A stretch of 42,462 bases of DNA from Sphingomonas parva (ex Maeng et al. 2020) (GTDB taxonomy: Bacteria; Pseudomonadota; Alphaproteobacteria; Sphingomonadales; Sphingomonadaceae): contig NZ_SPDV01000023.1 in NCBI RefSeq assembly GCF_004564275.1, positions 1 to 42,462 of the forward strand, given 5' to 3'. The notes beneath the pieces were generated by a model, which saw nothing but the letters and a program-made list of their open reading frames with translations, was not told the DNA's origin and did not search any database. Of the stretch, positions 8,370 through 17,382 are shown piece by piece; the first letter of the stretch is position 1, and each line of letters begins with the position of its first letter. Made by a program: the position numbers and the translations under genes.

Positions 8370-9614
8370 TCATCGCGGCTCGGCGCCGTCCGGCGCGCGG
8401 AGCCCGTAATCAGCGGCCATGCGGCGATATTCGTCGAGATGCGCATTGGTCACATAGTCGCCGCCGCGGCCGAGCCGAGCGACGGGCGGCGGCGAAGGCG
8501 GAGAGGGCGCGGCCGCACGCAGGCCGCCGGGCGCCTCGGCGGCGTTCACGCCCTGCGACAGCAAGTCCGGCTTCGGCCCGCCGCCGGCATTTCGTCCGCC
8601 GAGGTCGAACACCGCCTCCTGGTGCCGCATCGGCTCCCAGATGAAAGTCCCCCAGCCGCGCTTCCCCGGAAGCGCGTGCACCAGATCGTTCAGATAGCGC
8701 TTGCGCGAGGAATATTCGGCGACGAGCAGCCCCTTGTCCGGATAGCGGCGGACGAATTGGGCGAAGCTGCGCTCCCAATCGCCCTGGGCGCGCTGCTGGT
8801 AGCAGGACAGGCCCAGCACATCGAATTCCACATCGCGGGCGATCAGGGCGTCCGTCCACTCCCGAACGATGTCCCAGTGGCGGCCAAGATGGTTGTGGAG
8901 CTGGATCGTGATGCTCGGCTCGGCGGCACGGGCCCCGGCAATCCCGGCTCTCAGCAGCTGCGCCAGCGCGTCGAAGCCGCCGACCGGCCCCGCGTCGCGC
9001 TGGTTGGCGTCGGTCACCGGGTTGCCGGTGGGCGTCGACAGCCGAACCCGACCATAAGGCCACAGCATCCCGAACGTGATCTCGTTGCCGATCACCGCCA
9101 TGTCGACCGGCGCGCCGCCGCCCCGCATCGCGCGCAGGCTGTCGCGCGTATGCGCCTCCACCGCCTGCGCGAGGCCCTTGAGCCCGAGGCCGCGCCAGCC
9201 GGCGGGAACCTGCTGATGCTCGGGATCTGCCCAGGTGTCGGAATAATGGAAGCTCAGCGCCAGCCCCATCCCGGCTGCCTTTACCCGCCGGCCGAGCGCG
9301 ATCGTCTGGAGCAGGCCGCCCCATGCCTTGTCCGGCGCGGCGGCCGAATAGCCGCGGGCCGGATCGACGAACATGCGCAGCCGGATCCAGTTGAACCCGG
9401 CATTGCGCAGCAGAATGATCGGATCCTTCCTCACCTGCCCTTCGAAATATCGCGCGCCGGCCGCCTCGTCCTCGGGGATCCACGAGACGTCGGCGCCGAG
9501 CATGTAGGGGCCGGGGCGCGCGCCGTTCCCCCGCCCTGCAGCCGCCCGCGCCGCGCCCGGCAGCATCGGCACGGCGAGCAGGCCAAGGGCGTCGCGGCGG
9601 CGAAGCCCCCTCAC
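8370..9614 (-). CDS. GH53 arabinogalactan endo-beta-1,4-galactanase
   Basis: GH53 enzymes cut the beta-1,4-galactan backbone of type I arabinogalactan and pectin side chains. The GTG at 9614 is chosen: it overlaps the stop of the TBDR (ATGTGA), suggesting translational coupling, and gives an N-terminus MRGLRRRDALGLLAV that looks like a Tat-type signal (RRRDAL, then a hydrophobic stretch to AARAAA). The open frame upstream of this is only a shadow of the TBDR. The 414-residue product has YMLGADVSWIPEDEAAGARY at the mature N-terminus and the family's catalytic glutamates: Glu178 in VIGNEITFG (acid/base) and Glu300 in LLVAEYSSRKR (nucleophile). It lies between the TBDR and GH2 genes. Confidence 0.93.
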   Translation of the reverse strand: MRGLRRRDALGLLAVPMLPGAARAAAGRGNGARPGPYMLGADVSWIPEDEAAGARYFEGQVRKDPIILLRNAGFNWIRLRMFVDPARGYSAAAPDKAWGGLLQTIALGRRVKAAGMGLALSFHYSDTWADPEHQQVPAGWRGLGLKGLAQAVEAHTRDSLRAMRGGGAPVDMAVIGNEITFGMLWPYGRVRLSTPTGNPVTDANQRDAGPVGGFDALAQLLRAGIAGARAAEPSITIQLHNHLGRHWDIVREWTDALIARDVEFDVLGLSCYQQRAQGDWERSFAQFVRRYPDKGLLVAEYSSRKRYLNDLVHALPGKRGWGTFIWEPMRHQEAVFDLGGRNAGGGPKPDLLSQGVNAAEAPGGLRAAAPSPPSPPPVARLGRGGDYVTNAHLDEYRRMAADYGLRAPDGAEPR

Positions 9615-12593
9615 ATCCGCACGTTGATGCCGAGCATCACCGTGCGCCCGACCCTCGTCTCGAACAGAGTGTCGTCGCGGACGCTGTCGATGTAGAGCCG
9701 GTTCTGCTCGTCGGTCAGGTTCTGCGCCTCGAGGATCAGCTTGATGTTGTCGGTGACGTTGAACGAGGCGGACGCGTCGACATAGAGCGTCGGCGAATTG
9801 CCTTGCAGGTCGCTGCCCGGCGAGGCGGGAATGCCCCGGATGAACCGGTCGCGGTAATTCGCCGTCGTGCGGATGCTGAAGCGATCGTCCTCGTAATAGA
9901 CCGTCGCCGACGCCGTGTTCTTGGAAAGGCCGACGAGGTCCGCCGTCGTCGTCACCGTCGGCACGCCGTTCAGGCTGGCGAGCACGTAGTCGATCTTCGA
10001 GGTGACGCGCGTGTAGTTCGCGAGGATCCCGAAATTGCCCAGCATCCCGGGCAGGAAGGTGAACGGCACCTGGGCGTTCAGCTCGAAGCCCTTGAGCGGC
10101 CCGCCCGGCGTGTTGAACGGCCGCGAAATGGTGAACAGCTCGGTCGGCGCGGTGTTGGAGCCGAACAGCAGCGCGTCGGGAAGGCCGAGCTCGTTGAACG
10201 GCTGCTGGCTGTTCACATTCTGGATGAAGCTCTTGATGTCCTTGTAGAAGAAGGCGGCCGAGAGCAGGCCTCCGCGGATGAAATACCATTCCACGGCGGC
10301 ATCGAAGGTGTTGGCCCGGATCGGCGCGAGAAACGGATTGTTGACGTTGCCGACGCGCGTGATCGGATTGACGCCGCTGGTCGGCGCGAGCACGCCGAGC
10401 TCGGGACGCGCCATCACCTTGGCGCCCGAAAGGCGTACGAGCACGTCGCGCGTCGGCTCGATCACGAGATTGGCGGAGGGCAGCCAGTCGTCATAGCTGT
10501 TGGTCGCCTGGGCGAACTGGCCGACGAGGCCGGTCGGCGAGACGACGCCCGCCGGCGGCGCGACCGAGATATAGCCGGACGCATTGAGATCGGTCCGCAC
10601 GTAGCGGACGCCAATGTCGCCGCGCAGGCCGAGGCCGATGCGGTCGCCGAGATCGAATTGCGCCATCAGATAGGCGCTCTTGATGTCCTCCTTCACACGG
10701 GTGCGGACGCCGCCGCATTCCGCGCCGCAGAAGCGCACGTCGTCGAAGCCGAAGACGTCGGCCCAGCGGTCGGGATCGATTGCCGCCCAGCTCGCCGGCG
10801 CGCCGCGCCCCCAGAGCTCGTCGACGCCGCTGATCTGGCGGGTGATGTCGGCCAGCGAGGTGCCGGCGGGCAGCGCCCGGACGACGAGATCGGCATTGTA
10901 GGGCCGCAGCGAGCTGAGCAGGAAGTCGCTCGACCGGAACTGCGCGCCGCCCTTCAGCACCAGGCCCTCGCCGAACGTCCAGGCGAGGTTCGCCTCGCCG
11001 GTCAGATTCTCGGTGACGTTCTTCTGCGGCCGTCCCTGGAAGCTGAAGCCGCCGAGCACCGTGCCGTCGGCAAGGCCGGGCGCGTAGGTGAAGGCGCCCG
11101 GATTGGAGACGTCGAAGCCGAAGCCGATCGTCGGGGTGCTGCCGCCGTCGCGGAAATCGATCGTGAAATTGTCCGCATCGATCACGTCCATGAAGGTTTG
11201 GAGCCGCTTCTTGCCCGCCCAGATCGAACGGTTGAGACCGACGAGCGCGCTGAGCTCCAGCGTGTCGGTCAGCCGCCGCTTGAAGTTCAGATTGGCCTGC
11301 TTGAACGTCGAGACGAACTGATCGACCAGTCCTTCCGAGCGCACGTCTACGCCGTCGAACAGGCCGTAGATCAGCGAGCCGTTCTCGTCGAACTCGATGT
11401 CGCGGACGGAGACCATCGGCTGGCCGTTGTTCGAGATCGAGCGCGCGAAGGAGAGGCCGGCGATATAATTGTCGCGACGCTCCACCTCGAAGCGCGAGTA
11501 GAGGAGGTCGAGCGAGATGTCGGTGTCGTCGTCCGGCTGGAACTGGCCGGTGAAGGTGCCGCCGATCCGCTCCTGGTCCTGCTCCGAGTTCACGTAGCGC
11601 GGAATGCGCGGGAAGAAGGCGCCGCTGCCCGGCGTGTTCGGCAGGTCGTCCCGGCGCAGCGCGAGGATCGCCTCATAGGCCGCGACGGTGCTGGTCCGCG
11701 GATTGCCGGTGCTGCAATTGGCGGCGGTGCTGCCGCGGCTGCCGATCGCCGGATTGACCGGCGTGTAGCCGACCGGCGAGCAGAAGCCGCCGTTGGTGTT
11801 GGAAGAGAGCAGGTCGACGGCCGAATAGCCGACCTCGCGGATGTTGCGGCGCTGATAGGCGAGTGATCCGAGCACGCCCCAGCGGCCGTCGTCGAATTGC
11901 TTGGAGACGAGCAGCGACGCACGCGGATCGACCTTCTTCGAGACCTCGTTCCAGATGGCGCGCGCGGTGGCCGTCACGACGAAGCCCTCGCGACTGTCGA
12001 GGGGCTTCGGCGCCGTCAGATCGACGGTGGCGCCGAGCGAGCCCTCCTCGACGTCGGCGGAAGGAGTCTTGCGGACGGACAAGGCCGAGAAGATTTCCGT
12101 CGGGAAGACGTTGAAGTCGAAGCTGCGCCCGTTGTTGCCGGCGCCGAAGATGTCGGAACCGCCGGTCTGGGCCGTGCCTTCCATGCCGTTGATGCGGACG
12201 CGGGTGAATGCCGCGCCGAGGCCACGCACCGAGATGTTGCGTCCCTCGCCGCCGTCGCCGCGGGCCAGCGCCACTCCCGGGTATTCGCTGCATCGACTCG
12301 GCGAGGTTCGAGTCGGGGAACTTTCCGATATCCTCGGCGACGATGCTGTCGATCGCCGCCGTCTCGTTCCGCTTCTGGTTCAACGCATTGTTGAGCGAGG
12401 CCCGAAAGCCGGTGACGACGATGTTCTCGTCCTCGACCGGGTTCGGCGGCACCGTGTCCTCGCTCTGCGCCGAGGTCTCCTGATCCGCCTCGGTCTGGGC
12501 GGCGAGCGGGGATCCGGTCGCAAGCGCGATGGTGAGCGCCAGGAGCGATGCGCCGCGGCGCGTACGGACAAACCGGTTCTCAGCTGCTGTCAC
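9611..12593 (-). pseudogene. TonB-dependent receptor, one-base frameshift in the plug domain
   Basis: This encodes an outer-membrane TBDR, probably importing galactan oligosaccharides given the GH53 and GH2 genes after it. GTG at 12593 has GGGGAGAGAG upstream and gives a signal peptide ending SPLAAQ. The TonB box/plug start follows (ENIVVTGFRASLNNALNQKR), then AEDIGKFPDSNLAESMQRIPG. There the frame breaks: the rest of the plug (VALARGDGGEGRNISVRGLG) and the whole beta-barrel to the terminal Met (RTVMLGINVRM) lie in another frame. Removing one G from the CCCGGG at 12276-12281 restores a continuous 993-residue receptor of normal length. Everything downstream is open, so the indel is either very recent or a sequence error. 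The plug type (VAEDIGKFPD) is the one common in Caulobacter and sphingomonad sugar receptors. Confidence 0.9.
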
Positions 12594-13053
12594 GGCTCTC
12601 TCCCCTATCGCTTGCCGGTCGGGGGCGACTCGGCCTGGTCGTGTCCGGCGAGCTTCGGCGACTCGCTCTCTTTCTCTCGGCAGACGGCTCGTTGAGACGG
12701 TTATGCCATATTGTGGAGATGCTTTCCACCTTTTGGGATGAGGCGTATCGCGAGGGCGCCAGCATTCGATCGTGGCGATCGCCGCGCACGAGCATGCAAG
12801 CATCGTTCGAATGATCGGGAAGCTCGCGAGCCTCCTGACTTGGCGGGGATGCTCCAGGCCGATGCGACGCCCCGGCAGTGAGCGCGCCTGGCGTCATCTG
12901 CCTCCGCGCGTCGGGACCTGGAACCGCGGCGCCACCTTGCAGACCATAGCGCCACCTGGCCAGTCCCCTCCGCGCCTGCACCGGCCCGAACGGGATTGCC
13001 TTTCGCGCGGGAAGCGGGAAACCTGCCGCCTCAATTTGCCGGGAGGACATCAC
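12594..13053. promoter_or_regulatory. Divergent intergenic region, probable promoters
   Basis: These 460 bp separate the minus-strand TBDR operon from the plus-strand small-protein/symporter genes and must carry promoters for both. Open frames across it lack ribosome sites and protein character. The most AT-rich part, around 12690-12740, is the likeliest TBDR promoter. No perfect LacI-type palindrome is present; AACCGTCTC (minus strand, about 12688-12700) resembles only half of one. Confidence 0.45.
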
Positions 13054-13365
13054 ATGGCGGGAGCCGAGCCAGTCGCGAATTCGAACGTCGAGCCGATCGC
13101 GGGGTCGGGAAAGTCCGCCATCGTCTCGAACGAGCTCGATCGGATCACGCAGGCGGTAGCGGCCGTCAGCCCGGCCGACGCCGACATCGGCTTCGAATAT
13201 GACGGCAAGCTCCGCATCAACATCGACATCCGCAAGCTCGAGGACCTCGCCCGCGTCGAGCTCCTCCTGCCGACGCTCTGCGGCGGCATCTTCTCTGACG
13301 TGCAGCGCGGCCTCGTCGACAATCGTCCGTTTCTCCACCGGCTGACGGCGATCGTCGACCGATGA
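13054..13365 (+). CDS. Small conserved-looking protein, unknown function
   Basis: ATG at 13054 has an excellent ribosome site (GGGAGGA, 13041-13047, 6 bp spacing), although the frame is open from 12772. The 103-residue product has no signal peptide or membrane segment. A Ser/Ala/Gly-rich start is followed by a structured-looking part (about residues 28-103: DADIGFEYDGKLRINIDIRK, then LARVELLLPTLCGG) ending RLTAIVDR. I do not recognise it. It lies 123 bp before the sugar symporter on the same strand and opposite the TBDR operon, so a link to the sugar locus is plausible. The ribosome site and codon pattern argue that it is real. Confidence 0.65.
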   Translation: MAGAEPVANSNVEPIAGSGKSAIVSNELDRITQAVAAVSPADADIGFEYDGKLRINIDIRKLEDLARVELLLPTLCGGIFSDVQRGLVDNRPFLHRLTAIVDR

Positions 13366-13447
13366 CCGAAGCCGGGAGGCTCGTCCCTCCCGGACTCTTC
13401 GCAGCGCCAAGGCCCTGAAACGACGCACCCGCTCGCCGGCGCGCGCG

Positions 13448-13457
13448 AAGCGCTTTC
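13448..13457. promoter_or_regulatory. Possible operator AAGCGCTT before the symporter gene
   Basis: A palindromic AAGCGCTT (13448-13455) followed by TCC lies about 34 bp before the symporter start. A closely similar AAAGCGCTTTCC occurs at 20115-20126. Palindromes with a central CG are typical of LacI-family sites, but two short occurrences in high-GC DNA are weak evidence. Confidence 0.3.
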
Positions 13458-13488
13458 CCCTCGGACGATCACGCTCTAGGCGGAGCCC

Positions 13489-14838
13489 GTGCTGTCTCCC
13501 CCGTCTCCCGGCAAGCTCCGGCTGCTCCTGTTCGCGGCCGGCGACTTCGCCTTCAATCTCTACTGGCAGAGCATCATGCTCTTCCTGCTCTTTTATTATT
13601 CGGACGCGCTCGCCTTGCCGATCGCCACCGCCGCGGCGATCTACGCCGCCGCCTCGGTCTGGGACGGCATCGCCAATTTCGTCGCGGGGATGATCGCCGA
13701 TCGCCGCCGACCGAGAGGCGGCTATGGCCGCGTGCTGATCGTCGGCAGCATTCCCCTCGGGCTCGCATGTATCCTCACCTACGTCCCGCCCGTCGCGCCC
13801 GGTTTCTGGGGGGTCGTCCTGCTCGCCGCCGGGCATTTCCTGTTTCGCACCGCTTACGCGGCGCTCAACGTCCCCTATCTCGCCATGACCGCGCGGATCA
13901 GCGTCGACAGCCGGGACCGCGCGTTCGTCGCCGGCGCGCGGATGCTGTTCGGCACCCTTGCCTGGGTCACCGTCGCCAGCCTGACGGTGCCGGTCGGCGC
14001 CTGGCTCGCAGGAACGGCGCGGCCGACCGACGCCTATTTCGGCGCCGCCATCGTGGTGGCCTGCGCCGCGACGGTGATCCTGATGCTGGTCGGCGCGACC
14101 TATCGCGACGAGACCCCGCCGGCGGCGAGCGAGCCGCAATCGATCCGTGCCGCCCTGGCGAGCCTCGCCGCCAATCGCGCCTTCGTGACGCTGAACCTGG
14201 CGATGATGGCGATGATCGTCGCCGTCAGCGTGCTCAACAAATCGGTTCTCTATTATTTCAAATACTTCCTCGGGGATGACGCCGCCGGCCAATCGGCGCT
14301 CGCCTGGATGGGGCTGGTCAGCGCGATCGCGGTGCCCTTCTGGATGGTCGTCCAGCGTCCGCTCGGCACGCGCAACGTCTGGTTCGTCGCCACCGGCGCC
14401 TGCATGGCCGGCCTTGCCTTGTTCGCGGCGGTCGAGATCGGCGATCCGCGGGCCATGCAGCTGTTCCTCGTCGCCATGCAGGCGGTGATCATCGGCCTGC
14501 ATTTCTCCTTCTGGGCGATGCTCCCGAACACGATCGAATATGGCGAGCAGGCGACCGGGCTTCGCGTGGAGGGCACCGTCTTCGGCATGGCGGCCCTGCT
14601 CCAGCGCGTCGCGATCGGAATCGCCACCGTGCTGCTCGGGTTCGGCTTCAAGTCCGCGGGATACGTCGCCAACGTGGCGCAGAGCGCGGTAACGCTGAGC
14701 CTGATGCGGTGGACGATCATTGCCGTGCCGCTCGGCTTCCTCGCCCTCTCCTGCCTGCTGATGCTGCTCAACCCGCTCGGCAAGGGCGCTCACGCGCGTA
14801 TCGTCGGGCGCCTGGAAGAGGAGTCGAAAAAGGGCTGA
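13489..14838 (+). CDS. GPH-family (MelB-type) sugar:cation symporter
   Basis: This inner-membrane transporter of the glycoside-pentoside-hexuronide family (MFS superfamily) should import sugars released by the neighbouring hydrolases. The GTG at 13489 has GGCGGAG upstream. The 449-residue product has about 12 hydrophobic segments. The family's N-terminal pattern is visible: FAAGDFAFNLYWQSIMLFLL, then VWDGIANFVAGMIADRRRPR, which carries the conserved Asp before a charged loop, and later ALNVPYLAMTARIS. The C-terminal half contains FWAMLPNTIEYGEQATGLR, matching the family's PD.(I/V)EYGE-like signature. It converges with the GH3 gene. Substrate cannot be read from sequence; galactose or short galactosides fit the context. 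Confidence 0.9.
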   Translation: MLSPPSPGKLRLLLFAAGDFAFNLYWQSIMLFLLFYYSDALALPIATAAAIYAAASVWDGIANFVAGMIADRRRPRGGYGRVLIVGSIPLGLACILTYVPPVAPGFWGVVLLAAGHFLFRTAYAALNVPYLAMTARISVDSRDRAFVAGARMLFGTLAWVTVASLTVPVGAWLAGTARPTDAYFGAAIVVACAATVILMLVGATYRDETPPAASEPQSIRAALASLAANRAFVTLNLAMMAMIVAVSVLNKSVLYYFKYFLGDDAAGQSALAWMGLVSAIAVPFWMVVQRPLGTRNVWFVATGACMAGLALFAAVEIGDPRAMQLFLVAMQAVIIGLHFSFWAMLPNTIEYGEQATGLRVEGTVFGMAALLQRVAIGIATVLLGFGFKSAGYVANVAQSAVTLSLMRWTIIAVPLGFLALSCLLMLLNPLGKGAHARIVGRLEEESKKG

Positions 14839-14895
14839 GAGCAGCGGCTCCCAGCCCTCTTCCAGTCACCGCAGCGGCGAGGCCGGGCTCGCCGC
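14831..14895. terminator. Two hairpins between convergent symporter and GH3 genes
   Basis: AGGGCTG (14831-14837) pairs with CAGCCCT (14852-14858), with an inner GAGC/GCTC pair. A second perfect stem, GCGGCGAG (14874-14881) with CTCGCCGC (14888-14895), has a six-base loop. Neither has a long T-run. Their position in a 67-bp convergent gap fits bidirectional termination. Confidence 0.5.
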
Positions 14896-14905
14896 CCCGC
14901 CCGGA

Positions 14906-17194
14906 TCAGGCGGCGGTCAGCTCGAAGGTCGTATGGACGCCCTCGGCCTCGGCCGAAGGAGCGACCCAGACGTCGAACTGCCCCGGCTCCACCGTCGGCT
15001 TGTTCTCGACGCCGTAGAATTGCAGCTGCTCGCGGGTGAGGCGGAAGCGGACGGTTTCCGAAGCCCCGGGGGCGAGCGCGACCTTGCGGAAGGCCTTCAT
15101 CTCGCGGACCGGACGGGTGACGCTCGCTGCGCGATCGCGGATGTAGAGCTGGACCAGCTCCTCGGCCGCGCGGCTGCCGCGGTTGGAGACGCGCGCGGTG
15201 ACGATCAGGTCGCCGTTCCACCCCATGGTCGCAGGCACCGAGAGATCGGAATATTCGATCTTGCCGTACGTGAGACCGTGACCAAACGGATAGAGCGCGG
15301 TGTGCGGAATGCCGCGATAGTGCGCCTTGTATTCGGCCAGCTTGTTGTCCGGATCGGGACGACCGGTCGGCTTGTGCGCATAATAAAAGGGCTGCTGGCC
15401 CGGCGAGCGCGGGAAGGTGCACGGCAGGCGCCCCGACGGGCCGTGCGCGCCGAACAGGATGTCGGCGATCGCGTTGCCGCTCTCGGTGCCGAGGAACCAG
15501 GTGACCAGGATCGCCTGCGCATCGGCCACCGCGCCCTGCAGCGCGAGCGCCCGGCCGTTCTTGAGCACCACGACAGTCGGCTTGCCGACCTTGGCGACGG
15601 CTTCCGCCAGCGCCTGCTGCGGCGCCGGCACGACGATCTCGGCGCGCGACTGCGCCTCGCCGGACATGCCCTGGCTCTCGCCGATCGCGAGCAGCACCAC
15701 GTCCGCGTCGCGGGCCGCGGCCACCGCCGCCTCGATGCCGCCGGGCAGCGCCTGCTCGACGCCCGACCCCTCGACGATCGTGATCTGGTGGCCGTTGCCG
15801 ACCGCGTTGCGCACGCCGGTCGCCAGATCGACGGCTTCCTTGTCGCTGCCGTAGATCACCCACGGTCCGACGAGATCGTGCTGACCGGCGGCGAACGGGC
15901 CGATGATCGCGATCTTCTTGCCGCTCTTCGGCAGCGGCAGCAGGTCGCCCTCGTTCTTGAGGAGGACGATCGACTTGCGTCCGGCCTCACGCGAGAGCGC
16001 GGTTGCCGGCTTGGTGCGGGCGCGCGCCTTCTCGCGCTTGGCGTCGATCCGGCGGAACGGATCCTCGAACAGGCCGAGCGCGGCCTTGACCGCGAGCACC
16101 TTGCGTACCGAAGCGTCGAGCCGCGCCATCGGCACCTCGCCGCTATTGACCAGGTCGGGCAGGTGCTTGCGGTAGAAGCCGCTGGTCATGCTCATATCCA
16201 CGCCGGCGAGGAAGGCGAGCTTGGTCGCCTCGCGCGCATCCTTGGCGAAGCCGTGCGCGATCATCTCCTCGTCGCCGGTGTAATCGGAGACGATGAAGCC
16301 GTCGAAGCCCCATTCCTTGCGCAGGATCTGCTGCAACAGCCACGGATTGCCGGTGGCCGGGATTCCCGAAATCTCGTTGAACGAGGCCATGCCGGAGAGC
16401 GCGCCGGCATCGAAGCCGGCCTTGTACGGGGGCAGATAGACCTCGCGCAGCGTCCGCTCGGACATGTCGACCGTGTTGTAGTCGAGCCCCGCCTCGGCGG
16501 CGCCGTAAGCGGCGAAATGCTTGACGCAGGCCATCATCGCGTCGTTCGCCTTGAGGTCCTTGCCCTGGAAGCCCTTGACGCGCGCGGCGGCGATCAGCTC
16601 GCCCAGCAGCACGTCCTCGCCGGCGCCCTCCATCGTCCGCCCCCAGCGCTGGTCGCGGGCAATGTCGACCATCGGCGCGAAGGTCCAGTCGACGCCCGAG
16701 GCCGCGGCCTCGTAGGAGGCCATGCGCGCGGTCCGCTCCATGAGGTCGAGATCGAAGCTCGCCGCCTCGCCAACGCCGACCGGGAAAATGGTGCGGTGGC
16801 CGTGGATGATGTCGGCGGCGAAGATCAGCGGGATCTTCAGCCGCGATTCGGTCATCGCCACCGTCTGCATCCGCCGCGCCATCTCGGCACCGTTGCCGTT
16901 GAACACGCCGGTGAGCTGCATCCGGCGAACCTCGTCGAGCTGCTCCTCCCAGTTGGACCCTTGCGTCGGGGGGTTGAGCTGCGTGGCGATGCCGCCGCCC
17001 CAGGCACTGGGCAGCAGGGTCAGCTGGCCGGCTTTCTCCTCCACCGTCATTCGGCCGACGAGCCCGTCCACCAGCGCCGGCACCGGCAGGGTGGCCGCCG
17101 CATTGAGCAGCGCCCGTGCCGGGCTCGAGACCCAAGCCGCGACCGCACCTGCCCCAAGCAGCGCCGCGCGTCGCGAAATCTTGGTATCGATCAT
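14906..17194 (-). CDS. GH3 beta-glucosidase, exported by Tat
   Basis: This is a three-part GH3 beta-glucosidase (BglX type), a retaining periplasmic exo-hydrolase. ATG at 17194 is chosen: AGAAGGGG lies 7 bp upstream, and the N-terminus MIDTKISRRAALLGAGAVAA is a Tat signal. The 762-residue product has an N-terminal TIM barrel (about 40-370) with the conserved KHF (residues 225-227) and nucleophile Asp304 in GFIVSDYTGDEE. The alpha/beta sandwich carries the acid/base Glu in AIGESQGMSGEAQSR. A fibronectin III-like domain ends the protein. It diverges from the LacI regulator, with an operator between them. It may act on beta-glucosides from the GH144-type enzyme or more generally; substrate is not fixed by sequence. 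Confidence 0.93.
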   Translation of the reverse strand: MIDTKISRRAALLGAGAVAAWVSSPARALLNAAATLPVPALVDGLVGRMTVEEKAGQLTLLPSAWGGGIATQLNPPTQGSNWEEQLDEVRRMQLTGVFNGNGAEMARRMQTVAMTESRLKIPLIFAADIIHGHRTIFPVGVGEAASFDLDLMERTARMASYEAAASGVDWTFAPMVDIARDQRWGRTMEGAGEDVLLGELIAAARVKGFQGKDLKANDAMMACVKHFAAYGAAEAGLDYNTVDMSERTLREVYLPPYKAGFDAGALSGMASFNEISGIPATGNPWLLQQILRKEWGFDGFIVSDYTGDEEMIAHGFAKDAREATKLAFLAGVDMSMTSGFYRKHLPDLVNSGEVPMARLDASVRKVLAVKAALGLFEDPFRRIDAKREKARARTKPATALSREAGRKSIVLLKNEGDLLPLPKSGKKIAIIGPFAAGQHDLVGPWVIYGSDKEAVDLATGVRNAVGNGHQITIVEGSGVEQALPGGIEAAVAAARDADVVLLAIGESQGMSGEAQSRAEIVVPAPQQALAEAVAKVGKPTVVVLKNGRALALQGAVADAQAILVTWFLGTESGNAIADILFGAHGPSGRLPCTFPRSPGQQPFYYAHKPTGRPDPDNKLAEYKAHYRGIPHTALYPFGHGLTYGKIEYSDLSVPATMGWNGDLIVTARVSNRGSRAAEELVQLYIRDRAASVTRPVREMKAFRKVALAPGASETVRFRLTREQLQFYGVENKPTVEPGQFDVWVAPSAEAEGVHTTFELTAA

Positions 17195-17287
17195 CACATT
17201 ACCCCTTCTAGAACTGCCCTGCGGCCTCACCGTCCACTGCGCGCTGGCGCGCGCCGGGTCGATGAACTTTCCCGACGACGAAGCGAC

Positions 17288-17299
17288 GTAACCGGTTAC
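17288..17299. promoter_or_regulatory. LacI-type operator GTAACCGGTTAC (GH3/lacI intergenic)
   Basis: A perfect 12-bp palindrome with a central CG lies between the divergent GH3 gene (start 17194) and the LacI-family gene (start 17383). The same 12-mer recurs at 33861 and a one-mismatch form at 35630. The position suits control of the GH3 gene and autoregulation of the regulator. Confidence 0.8.
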
Positions 17300-17382
17300 A
17301 TAGCCTTCGGCCGAGGAGCATTGCAATCACCCGGTGGGTCTGAAATGCAGGAAACATGCAAGGGGCAGGAAGCAGGGGCAAA

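Noticed and set aside
6097-8409. 770-residue open frame on the plus strand
   Set aside because: It is antisense to the GH2 gene, with no motif or ribosome site.
9615-10289. N-terminal extension of the GH53 frame
   Set aside because: The 225 extra residues overlap the TBDR barrel in another frame and have shadow composition. The GTG at 9614 with a Tat-type signal is a better start.
12566-12582. AACCGGTT inside the TBDR signal-peptide codons
   Set aside because: It contains the operator core, but the flanks do not match the GTAAC/GTTAC arms and it is within coding sequence.
12580-14793. 737-residue open frame on the minus strand, opposite the symporter
   Set aside because: It is Arg/Asp/Gly/His-rich with no domain motif, and is antisense to a clear GPH symporter. 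High GC content leaves such frames open.
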